From Streptomyces resistomycificus (lineage in GTDB: Bacteria; Actinomycetota; Actinomycetes; Streptomycetales; Streptomycetaceae), in assembly GCF_001514265.1 (NCBI RefSeq), contig NZ_KQ948990.1, positions 775,967-839,966 on the forward strand: a DNA stretch of 64,000 nucleotides. The letters are read 5' to 3'. Within the stretch, counting starts at the first letter, position 1. The number at the start of each line of letters is the position of its first letter. Positions 27,500 through 35,072 of the stretch are shown here, piece by piece. A program made the translations under genes and the position numbers. The notes under the pieces were generated by a model. The model ran no database searches and had not been told where the DNA came from. It saw nothing but the letters and a program-made list of their open reading frames with translations.

Positions 27500-28480
27500 G
27501 TGAGGATCTTCGGCAAGGGACGGCACCGGCCCTCCGCCTCCTGGCGGCAGGCCACCGACCGTGCGTTCACGCTGATCGGGGACGGTCGGTACGAGGACGC
27601 GGGGGCGCTGCTGACACGCGCCGCCGACCTGGAGCCGTGGCTGTCCGAGTCCTGGTTCAACCTCGCCCTGCTGCACAAGTTCCGGCACGACTGGGAGCAG
27701 GCGCGGGCGGCCGGTCTGCGGGCCGTGGCCCTGCTGGACCGGGAGACCGGCGCACCTGACTGGTGGAACGTGGGCATCGCGGCCACCGCCCTGCAGGACT
27801 GGCCGCTGGCGCGGCGGGCCTGGCAGGCGTACGGGCTGCGGGTGCCCGGCGGCGCCACCGCCTCCGGCGAGCCCGTCGGCATGGACCTCGGCAGCGCGGC
27901 CGTACGGCTGTCGCCCGAGGGCGAGGCCGAGGTGGTGTGGGGGCGCAGGCTGGACCCCGCCCGGATCGAGGTGCTGTCCATTCCGCTTCCCTCGTCCGGG
28001 CGACGCTGGGGCGAGGTCGTCCTGCACGACGGAGTGCCCCACGGGGAGCGGACCACCGCCGCCGGGCACTCCTATCCGGTGTTCGACGAGATCGAGCTGT
28101 GGGCGCCGTCGCCGGTGCCGACGTGGGTCGTGCTGCTGGAGGCGGCCACCGAGGTCGACCGGGACGCCTTGGAGCAGCTGGCGGCCGACGCCGGCTTCGC
28201 CGCGGAGGACTGGTCCTCGTCCGTACGGCTGCTGTGCCGGATGTGCTCCGAGTCCCGGATGCCGTCCGACGAGGGTGACGGCGAGCATCTCGACCCGCAC
28301 GACCACAGTGAGCCGGGGCATCCGGGGCCGCTCGGCCACCGGACGGACGGGCAGCTGTGGGTGCCGGAGCGGGAGTGCGGGGTGGCCGCGCCCGCTTCGC
28401 TGGTGCGGGGGCTGCTGGACGGGTGGGTCGCGGACAGTCCGGATTCCCGCGACTGGCGGGACCTGGAAGAGGTCTGCTGA
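27500..28480 (+). CDS. TPR-containing conserved Streptomyces protein
   Basis: 326 residues from GTG 27500 (VRIFGKGRHRPS). Two to three TPRs occupy about residues 15-115 (FTLIGDGRYEDAGALLTRAADLEP, SWFNLALLHKFRHDWEQARAAG, WWNVGIAATALQDWPLARRAWQ). A beta-rich region of unknown fold follows, with a Cys pair (RLLCRMCSESRMP) and a His/Asp-rich loop (DPHDHSEPGHPGP) that could bind metal. It precedes def by 76 bp. Function unknown. Confidence 0.75.
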   Translation: MRIFGKGRHRPSASWRQATDRAFTLIGDGRYEDAGALLTRAADLEPWLSESWFNLALLHKFRHDWEQARAAGLRAVALLDRETGAPDWWNVGIAATALQDWPLARRAWQAYGLRVPGGATASGEPVGMDLGSAAVRLSPEGEAEVVWGRRLDPARIEVLSIPLPSSGRRWGEVVLHDGVPHGERTTAAGHSYPVFDEIELWAPSPVPTWVVLLEAATEVDRDALEQLAADAGFAAEDWSSSVRLLCRMCSESRMPSDEGDGEHLDPHDHSEPGHPGPLGHRTDGQLWVPERECGVAAPASLVRGLLDGWVADSPDSRDWRDLEEVC

Positions 28481-28556
28481 GCCGTCCTCGCCCGACCGCT
28501 CCCCTTAGGCTGTACTCGCAGAATTTCTCATGGTTGCAGGAAGGCGTACGTCGGTC

Positions 28557-29207
28557 ATGGCGCAGCAGGACACCGATCAGCAGCACGCGGGCGTGCTCCC
28601 CGTGGACGACGAGGGCTTCGTCATCGACACCGAGGAGACGGAGGAGCGCGAGAACGCCTGGCGTGAGCGCGGCACCTCGCGGCCGATCACGGTGGTGGGC
28701 AACCCGGTGCTGCACAAGGAGTGCAAGGACGTCACCGAGTTCGGTGCGGAGCTGGACCAGCTGGTCGCGGACATGTTCGCCTCGCAGCGCACCGCCGAGG
28801 GCGTGGGCCTGGCCGCCAACCAGATCGGTGTCGACCTGAAGGTCTTCGTCTACGACTGCATGGACGACGAGGGCAGGCGGCACGTGGGCGTGGTCTGCAA
28901 CCCGAAGGTCGTCGACCTGCCCGCCGACCGGCGCCGGCTGGATGACAGCAACGAGGGCTGTCTGTCGGTGCCCACCGCGTACGCGCCGCTCGCCCGTCCG
29001 GACTACGCCGAGGTGACCGGGCAGGACGAGAAGGGGAACCCGGTCAAGGTGCGTGGCACCGGCTACTTCGCTCGGTGTTTGCAGCACGAGACCGACCACC
29101 TGTACGGCTACCTCTACATCGACCGGCTCTCCAAGCGGGAGCGCAAGGACGCGCTGCGGCAGATGGCCGAGAACGAGCCCCGCTACCCCGTGGTCGCCAA
29201 CGACTGA
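28557..29207 (+). CDS. def: Peptide deformylase
   Basis: 216 residues from ATG 28557, with AGGAAGG upstream. The three motifs are intact: VGLAANQ (GxGLAAxQ), EGCLS (metal Cys) and QHETDHL (HExxH). It removes the formyl group from nascent N-terminal methionine, a neat functional match to the initiator tRNA genes in the window. The 45-residue acidic N-terminal extension is longer than in E. coli Def, as usual for actinomycetes. A TTAGGCT -10-like box lies at about 28504-28510. Confidence 0.93.
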   Translation: MAQQDTDQQHAGVLPVDDEGFVIDTEETEERENAWRERGTSRPITVVGNPVLHKECKDVTEFGAELDQLVADMFASQRTAEGVGLAANQIGVDLKVFVYDCMDDEGRRHVGVVCNPKVVDLPADRRRLDDSNEGCLSVPTAYAPLARPDYAEVTGQDEKGNPVKVRGTGYFARCLQHETDHLYGYLYIDRLSKRERKDALRQMAENEPRYPVVAND

Positions 29208-29239
29208 CCCCGCGGGGACCTCACCACTTCCGTACGTAC

Positions 29240-29275
29240 GGCGTCTGTTCCGGAGAACCCTCCAGAACAGGCGCC
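29240..29275. terminator. Hairpin after def
   Basis: Arms GGCGTCTGTTC (29240-29250) and GAACAGGCGCC (29265-29275) pair with a single wobble, 32 bp after the def stop. The remaining part of 29208-29500 holds only the promoter region of the terpene synthase; no gene was seen. Confidence 0.7.
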
Positions 29276-29500
29276 GTTCGTCTGTGTGCCGCACGTGCGA
29301 CGGCCTGTGGTCTGCCGATGATCCAGAACAAGTCACGCAGGGGGGAGGATCTCAGCACTGTGGGGTAGTGAATGAAGCAAATCCGTTCCCAGAACGGTCA
29401 GTTGTAGGGCTGAATGGGAAGTGCGGGGATACGCAACGGCGCACGCCCGGCACAACGGGAGAGGTGCGTGCGCCAACTGGCGGCTGGAAGGGGTTTGTTC

Positions 29501-30586
29501 GTGCCTGCTTTCCCACACAGCACCACATCGACACCGACGGCGATCGCGGTTCCACCAGCGCTCTTCCTGCCGGTGGTCGAGACAGCGTTTCCCAGGCAAC
29601 TGCACCCGTATTGGCCCAGGCTCCAGGAGAACACCCGAACCTGGCTTCTGGAAAAACGGCTCATGCCGGCGGACAAGGTGGAGGAATATGCCGACGGACT
29701 TTGCTACACCGACCTCATGGCGGGGTACTACATCGGCGCCACCGACGAGGTCCTCCAGGCGATAGCGGACTACAGCGCGTGGTTCTTCGTCTGGGACGAC
29801 CGCCACGACCGTGACATCGTGCACCGCCGCCCGGCCGCCTGGCGGCGGCTGAGGTCTTGCCTGCACGCGGCGCTCGACTCCCCGCGGACCCATCTGCACC
29901 ACGAGGACCCGCTGGTCGCCGGGTTCGCGGACAGCGTGGTCCGGCTGTACTCGTTCCTGCCGCGGACGTGGAACCTCCGGTTCGCCCGTCACTTCCACCA
30001 GGTGATCGAGGCGTACGACAGGGAATTCCACAACCGCACCGAAGGCGTGGTCCCCACCGTCGAGGAATACCTCGCGCTGAGGCGGTTCACCTTCGCCCAC
30101 TGGATCTGGACCGACCTGCTGGAGCCGACCGCCGGCCGTGAACTCCCGGACCGGGTAAGGAAACACCCGGCATATCGGCGGGCGGCTCTGCTCAGTCAGG
30201 AGTTCGCCGCCTGGTACAACGACCTGTGTTCGCTCCCCAAGGAATTGGCGGGAGACGAGGTGCACAATCTCGGAATCAGCCTCATCAAGCACGAGGGGCT
30301 GACGCTGGAGGAGGCGGTCAACGAAGTCAGGCGACGGGTCGAGAAATGCGTGTCGGATTTCCTCGTCGCCGAGAAGGACGCCTTGCGTTTCGCCGACGAC
30401 CTTGCTGACGGAACGGTATCCGGAAAGGAACTGAGCGCCGCCGTGCAAGCCTGCGTCTGCAATATGCGGAACTGGTTCAGCACCGTCTACTGGTTCCACC
30501 ACGAGTCCGGCCGATACATGGTCGACAGCTGGGACGACCGGTCCACGCCCCCGTACGTCAACAACGAAGCGGCAGGTGAGAAATGA
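29501..30586 (+). CDS. cyc2: Epi-isozizaene synthase (sesquiterpene cyclase)
   Basis: 361 residues, the same length as the S. coelicolor enzyme, from GTG 29501 after GGAAGGGG. The Asp-rich motif DDRHD is at residues 99-103 with F95/F96 before it, and the NSE-type triad lies in NDLCSLPKE (about 240-248). It converts farnesyl diphosphate to (+)-epi-isozizaene. ATGA overlap with the P450 gene forms the two-gene albaflavenone cluster. The name follows close sequence recall and context. Confidence 0.93.
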   Translation: MPAFPHSTTSTPTAIAVPPALFLPVVETAFPRQLHPYWPRLQENTRTWLLEKRLMPADKVEEYADGLCYTDLMAGYYIGATDEVLQAIADYSAWFFVWDDRHDRDIVHRRPAAWRRLRSCLHAALDSPRTHLHHEDPLVAGFADSVVRLYSFLPRTWNLRFARHFHQVIEAYDREFHNRTEGVVPTVEEYLALRRFTFAHWIWTDLLEPTAGRELPDRVRKHPAYRRAALLSQEFAAWYNDLCSLPKELAGDEVHNLGISLIKHEGLTLEEAVNEVRRRVEKCVSDFLVAEKDALRFADDLADGTVSGKELSAAVQACVCNMRNWFSTVYWFHHESGRYMVDSWDDRSTPPYVNNEAAGEK

Positions 30587-31953
30587 CCGTCGAATCTGTG
30601 AAGCCCGCGACGCCCGAGGCGCGGGAGCTGCGTGAGCCGCCCCTGGCGGGCGGCGGCGTCCCGGTCCTGGGCCACGGCTGGCGGCTGGCACGCGACCCGC
30701 TCAGCTTCATGGCCCGGCTGCGCGACCACGGCGAGGTCGTCCGGCTCAGGCTCGGCCCCAAGACGGTGTACGCCGTCACCAGCCCCGCGCTGACCGGGGC
30801 CATGGCGCTGAGCACCGACTTCATCATCGCCGGCCCGCTGTGGGAGTCGCTGGAGGGACTGCTCGGCAAGGAGGGCGTGGCCACCGCCAACGGGCCCCAG
30901 CACCGGCGCCAGCGGCGCACCATCCAGCCCGCCTTCCGGCTCGACGCCATCCCTGCGTACGGGCCGATCATGGAGGAGGAGGCACATGCCCTGACCGAGC
31001 GCTGGAAGCCCGGCGAGACCATCGACTGCACCTCCGAGTCGTTCCGCGTCGCCGTGCGCATCGCGGCCCGCTGCCTGCTGCGCGGCGACTTCATGGACGA
31101 GCGGGCCGAGCGGCTGTGCATCGCCCTCGCCACCGTCTTCCGCGGCATGTACCGGCGGATGGTGATACCCGCGGGGCCGCTCTACCGACTGCCGCTCCCG
31201 GCCAATCGGCAATTCAACCGGGCACTGGCCGATTTGCATCTCCTCGTCGACGAGATCGTCGCCGAGCGAAGGGCATCTGGTCAAAAGCCGGACGATTTGC
31301 TGACGGCATTGCTGGAGGCCAAGGACGACAATGGCGACCCCATCGGGGAACAGGAGATCCACGACCAGGTCGTCGCCATACTCACGCCCGGAAGCGAAAC
31401 CGTCGCGTCCACGATCATGTGGCTGCTCCAGGTCCTCGCGGAACACCCGGAACACGCGGACAGGGTGTGTGCGGAAGTCGAATCCGTGACCGGTGGGCGG
31501 CCGGTGGCATTCGACGACGTACGTACGCTCAGCCACACGAACAATGTCGTCGTCGAGGCCATGCGTTTGCGGCCCGCCGTCTGGATTCTGACGCGCCGGG
31601 CGGTGCGTGACACCGAACTCGGCGGGTATCGCATTCCGGCCGGTGCCGACATCGTGTACAGCCCGTACGCGATCCAGCGTGACGGCCGCTCCTATGCGGA
31701 CAACCTGGCGTTCGACCCCGACCGCTGGCTTCCGGACCGGGTCAAGGACGTGCCGAAATTCGCCATGAGCCCCTTCAGCGTCGGGAACCGCAAGTGCCCC
31801 AGCGACCACTTCTCGATGGCCCAGCTGACCCTCGTCACGGCGGCACTGGCGGCGAAGTACCGCTTCGAGCAGGTGCCCGGCTCCGACGACGCGACCCGGG
31901 TCGGCATCACGCTGCGCCCCCAGCGGCTGCTGCTGAAGCCGGTGCCCCGGTGA
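30583..31953 (+). CDS. cyp170A1: Cytochrome P450 CYP170A-type (albaflavenone synthase)
   Basis: 456 residues. The heme-cysteine segment is [13 protein letters not shown] (Cys at about 405); I-helix TPGSETVAS; ExxR in EAMRLRP. It oxidises epi-isozizaene via albaflavenols to albaflavenone. DDNGD (about 248-252) matches the DDxxD-like motif through which S. coelicolor CYP170A1 also makes farnesene. It is coupled to the synthase by ATGA, with no terminator between them, and ends 4 bp from the convergent regulator gene. Confidence 0.92.
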   Translation: MTVESVKPATPEARELREPPLAGGGVPVLGHGWRLARDPLSFMARLRDHGEVVRLRLGPKTVYAVTSPALTGAMALSTDFIIAGPLWESLEGLLGKEGVATANGPQHRRQRRTIQPAFRLDAIPAYGPIMEEEAHALTERWKPGETIDCTSESFRVAVRIAARCLLRGDFMDERAERLCIALATVFRGMYRRMVIPAGPLYRLPLPANRQFNRALADLHLLVDEIVAERRASGQKPDDLLTALLEAKDDNGDPIGEQEIHDQVVAILTPGSETVASTIMWLLQVLAEHPEHADRVCAEVESVTGGRPVAFDDVRTLSHTNNVVVEAMRLRPAVWILTRRAVRDTELGGYRIPAGADIVYSPYAIQRDGRSYADNLAFDPDRWLPDRVKDVPKFAMSPFSVGNRKCPSDHFSMAQLTLVTAALAAKYRFEQVPGSDDATRVGITLRPQRLLLKPVPR

Positions 31954-31957
31954 GAGG

Positions 31958-32923
31958 TCAGGCCGCCTCGGGGCCCCGGAAGGTGCGTCGGTAGGCGTTC
32001 GGGGTGGTGCCCACCGCGCGGACGAACTGGTGGCGCAGCGCGGCCGCGTTGCCGAACCCCGTTCGACCGGCGATCGCGTCCACCGTCTCGTCCGTCGCCT
32101 CCAGCAACCGCTGGGCCAGCAGCACACGTTGGCGCAAAATCCAGCGGTACGGGGTCGTCCCCGTCTCCTGCTGGAAGCGGCGGGCGAAGGTGCGCGGTGA
32201 CATGTGGGCACGGTCGGCGAGCTGCTCCACGGTGACCTCCTCGTCGAGGTGCTCCTCCATCCACACCAGCACCTCGCCGACCGTGTCGCACTGCGAGCGG
32301 GGCAGCGGCCGCTCGATGTACTGGGCCTGGCCGCCGTCCCGGTGCGGTGGCACGACCATCCGCCGGGCGATCTTGTTGGCGACCTCGGGTCCCTGCTCCT
32401 TGCGCACGATGTGCAGACAGGCGTCGATGCCCGCGGCGGTCCCTGCCGAGGTGATCACCGGGTCCTCGTCGACGTACAGCACGTCCGGCTCGATGATCGC
32501 CCGCGGGCTGCGGCGGGCCAGCTCGTCGGCCTGCCGCCAGTGCACACTGCATCGCCGGCCGTCGAGCAGGCCGGCGGCGCCGAGCACGAAGACTCCGGAG
32601 CAGACGCTGAGCACCCGGGCACCGCGGTCGACCGCTTCGACCAGGGCGTCGAGGAGGTCGGGCGGGTAGCTCCGGGTCGTGTAGTCGCGCCCGGCCGGCA
32701 GGGCGATCAGGTCGGCCTCCTCCAGCCGGTCGAGGCCGTAAGGCGTGGAGACGGTGAGTCCGCCGACATGGGTGCCGAGCGAGGGGCCCTCCGCCGAGAC
32801 GACCGCGAAGTCGTAGGTCGGCAGGCCCTCGTCGCTGCGGTCGATGCCGAAGACCTCGCACACGACGCCGAGTTCGAAGGGATGCACGCCGTCCAGCAGG
32901 ACCGCGGCCACGTTTTCCAGCAT
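31958..32923 (-). CDS. AraC-family regulator with GATase1/DJ-1-like domain (NrdS-like)
   Basis: 321 residues from ATG 32923. The N-terminal 185 residues are a DJ-1/PfpI-like GlxA domain (nucleophile-elbow-like VCSGVFVLGAAGLLDG, then SAGTAAGIDACLHIV). The C-terminal has two AraC helix-turn-helices (VEQLADRAHMSPRTFARRFQ and DAIAGRTGFGNAAALRHQF). In S. coelicolor an AraC-like gene, nrdS, follows nrdAB in one operon behind CYP170A1; this is its likely equivalent. Here two plus-strand genes separate it from nrdB, so it needs its own promoter. Confidence 0.8.
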   Translation of the reverse strand: MLENVAAVLLDGVHPFELGVVCEVFGIDRSDEGLPTYDFAVVSAEGPSLGTHVGGLTVSTPYGLDRLEEADLIALPAGRDYTTRSYPPDLLDALVEAVDRGARVLSVCSGVFVLGAAGLLDGRRCSVHWRQADELARRSPRAIIEPDVLYVDEDPVITSAGTAAGIDACLHIVRKEQGPEVANKIARRMVVPPHRDGGQAQYIERPLPRSQCDTVGEVLVWMEEHLDEEVTVEQLADRAHMSPRTFARRFQQETGTTPYRWILRQRVLLAQRLLEATDETVDAIAGRTGFGNAAALRHQFVRAVGTTPNAYRRTFRGPEAA

Positions 32924-32944
32924 GCCTCCAGTGTGCCTCCCTCG

Positions 32945-33011
32945 TGGCAGGAAATCGAGGGTCTGCGGCAGTCCTGCCACTGTTTGTAAGGAGTGTCAGG
33001 CGCGACAGTGG
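32945..33011. promoter_or_regulatory. Nested inverted repeats in the AraC-type gene promoter region
   Basis: TGGCAGGA (32945-32952) is inverted as TCCTGCCA (32972-32979), and the overlapping CCACTGT (32977-32983) is inverted as ACAGTGG (33005-33011). The two interlocked palindromes sit between the divergent regulator and small membrane protein genes. They are likely sites for the regulator; this is inference. Confidence 0.5.
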
Positions 33012-33016
33012 TGTCC

Positions 33017-33190
33017 ATGAACGCGACACAGATGCAGGGACTCATCGGAATGCTGGCCGTCCTCGGACTCCTGGTGCTCATGGTCACCCCCGCGGTGATC
33101 GGCATCCTCCACGAGCGACGCGTCGACCGTCAGATCAAGGAGGCGCAGAATCAGCGCTCGTCCGGGCGCCGCATGGCCCGCGCGGCCTGA
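33017..33190 (+). CDS. Small single-pass membrane protein, 57 aa
   Basis: From ATG 33017 (GTG 33008 is an alternative with AAGGAG 15 bp upstream). One hydrophobic helix (LIGMLAVLGLLVLMVTPAVIGIL, about residues 8-30) is followed by a basic tail ERRVDRQIKEAQNQ. The start is not securely fixed. It is the first of two genes lying between nrdB and the NrdS-like regulator. Function unknown. Confidence 0.6.
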   Translation: MNATQMQGLIGMLAVLGLLVLMVTPAVIGILHERRVDRQIKEAQNQRSSGRRMARAA

Positions 33191-33255
33191 AGGCGGACCC
33201 GTACGACTCCGTCCGGACCTCGTGTGTAGCCTCTCCTCACCATCAGGGGAGGACC

Positions 33256-34053
33256 ATGAGAGACAGAGCGCGCTCAGGGCGCGGCAGAACCTGGGCCGTG
33301 GCGGGCGGGGCCGCGGCCCTCGTACTCGTGACGGCGACCGGCGCCCACGCGGAGGGGCGGGGTGACGTCAGGGTCACCCAGATCGTGGTCAACGGCGGGA
33401 ACAACGTCGTCGTCGGCACGTCGAAGACCGTCAAGTACAAGATCGCCGTGACGATCAAGGACGACTCGGGCGTCAAGGGGATCACGGACGTCAGCACGTT
33501 CAACACGTCCAACGGCTACGGCTTCGTCACCTGGGACGGCGACTCGACCTGCGTGAAGAAGTCCTCGACGACGTCGGTGTGCACCGCCACCATGACGGTC
33601 GATCCCGGCTGGATTCCCGACAGCGACGACATCGACTCCAACAGGGTGGCCGGTGTCTGGCAGGTCAACGCCACCGTCAAGGCGAACGACGGAGACTACT
33701 GGATCTCCGACCACATCGCCGAGTACAAGGTCAAACGGGCCTCGAGGCTGACCACCGACGCGACCCCCGAGCCGGTCGCCAAGGGGGCGCAGCTCACCGT
33801 CAACGGCAAGCTGACCCGCGCCAACTGGGAGAACCTGGAGTACCACGGGTTCACCGGGCAGTCGGTCAAGTTGCAGTACCGCCCCGCCGGGGGCGCCCAC
33901 TACAGCACGGTCAAGACCGTGAAGACGGGCACCCACGGCAGGCTCAGCACCAAGGTGACCGTCACCAAGGCGGGCAGCTGGCGCTGGTACTTCCCCGGCA
34001 CGACGACGACCGCGAGGATCGTGTCGGCCGGGGACGCGGTAGTCCTGAAGTAG
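33256..34053 (+). CDS. Secreted beta-rich protein
   Basis: 265 residues from ATG 33256 after GGGGAGG. There is a classical signal peptide: RDRARSGRGR, then a hydrophobic core (AVAGGAAALVLVTA) and probable cleavage after AHA at about residue 33. The mature part is composed of Ig-like or calcium-binding-type beta repeats (VTQIVVNGGNNVVVGTSKTV, TTDATPEPVAKGAQLTVNGKL, STKVTVTKAGSWRWYFPG). Two cysteines flank KKSSTTSV and probably form a disulfide. It is convergent with nrdB (8 bp apart). No enzymatic motif seen. Confidence 0.75.
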   Translation: MRDRARSGRGRTWAVAGGAAALVLVTATGAHAEGRGDVRVTQIVVNGGNNVVVGTSKTVKYKIAVTIKDDSGVKGITDVSTFNTSNGYGFVTWDGDSTCVKKSSTTSVCTATMTVDPGWIPDSDDIDSNRVAGVWQVNATVKANDGDYWISDHIAEYKVKRASRLTTDATPEPVAKGAQLTVNGKLTRANWENLEYHGFTGQSVKLQYRPAGGAHYSTVKTVKTGTHGRLSTKVTVTKAGSWRWYFPGTTTTARIVSAGDAVVLK

Positions 34054-34061
34054 CCGGCGGG

Positions 34062-35072
34062 TCAGAAGTCCTCGTCCAGGTCGACGGTGCCCTCCACCGC
34101 GACCTGGTACGCCGACGGGCGCCGCTCGAAGAAGTTGGTCAGTTCCTGGACGCCCTGGAGCTCCATGAAGGAGAACGGGTTCTCCGAGCCGTACAGCGGG
34201 GCGAAGCCGAGGCGTGTCAGGCGCTGGTCGGCGACACACTCCAGGTACTGGCGCATGGAGTCGGTGTTCATACCCGGCAGACCCTCGCCGCACAGGTCGC
34301 GCGCGAACTGGAGCTCCGCCTCGACGGCCTCCCTCAGCATGTCGGTGACCTGCTGCTGGAGCAGGTCGTCGAACAGCTCCGGCTCCTCCTTGCGGACGGT
34401 GTCGACCACCTCGAAGGCGAAGCTCATGTGCATCGTCTCGTCACGGAACACCCAGTTGGTGCCGGTGGCGAGGCCGTGCAGCAGACCCCGGCTGCGGAAC
34501 CAGTAGACGTACGCGAAGGCACCGTAGAAGAACAGGCCCTCGATGCACGCGGCGAAGCAGATCAGGTTGAGCAGGAAGCGGCGGCGGTCGGCCTGGGTCT
34601 CCAGACGGTCCAGCTTCTCCACCTCGTTGATCCACTTGAAGCAGAACCCGGCCTTCTCGCGGATGGACGGGATGCTCTCCACCGCGTCGAAGGCGGCCGC
34701 CCGGTCCTCCGGGTCGGGGAGGTAGGTGTCCAGCAGGGTCAGATAGAACTGGACGTGGACGGCCTCCTCGAAGAGCTGGCGCGACAGATACAGGCGCGCC
34801 TCCGGGGAGTTGATGTGCTTGTACAGCGTCAGCACGAGGTTGTTCGCCACGATCGAGTCGCCGGTCGCGAAGAAGGCGACCAGCCGGCCGATCATGTGCT
34901 GCTCGCCCTGCGACAGCTTCGCGAGGTCGGCGACGTCGGAGTGGAGGTCGACCTCCTCGACGGTCCAGGTGTTCTTGATGGCGTCCCGGTAGCGCTCGTA
35001 GAAGTCCGGGTAGCGCATGGGGCGGAGCGTCAGCTCGAAGCCCGGGTCGAGCAGGTTCTGGGTGGTGGGCAT
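34062..35072 (-). CDS. nrdB: Class Ia ribonucleotide reductase, small subunit
   Basis: 336 residues. Diiron ligands: D in FATGDSIVANN, E and H in EEAVHVQFY, E in CIEGLFFYG, E and H in FRDETMHMSF. The radical tyrosine is four residues after the EEAVH histidine (EEAVHVQFY), so this is the tyrosyl-radical type. ATG 35072 overlaps the nrdA stop (TAATG), ensuring equal synthesis. It makes and stores the radical that starts catalysis in NrdA. Confidence 0.94.
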   Translation of the reverse strand: MPTTQNLLDPGFELTLRPMRYPDFYERYRDAIKNTWTVEEVDLHSDVADLAKLSQGEQHMIGRLVAFFATGDSIVANNLVLTLYKHINSPEARLYLSRQLFEEAVHVQFYLTLLDTYLPDPEDRAAAFDAVESIPSIREKAGFCFKWINEVEKLDRLETQADRRRFLLNLICFAACIEGLFFYGAFAYVYWFRSRGLLHGLATGTNWVFRDETMHMSFAFEVVDTVRKEEPELFDDLLQQQVTDMLREAVEAELQFARDLCGEGLPGMNTDSMRQYLECVADQRLTRLGFAPLYGSENPFSFMELQGVQELTNFFERRPSAYQVAVEGTVDLDEDF

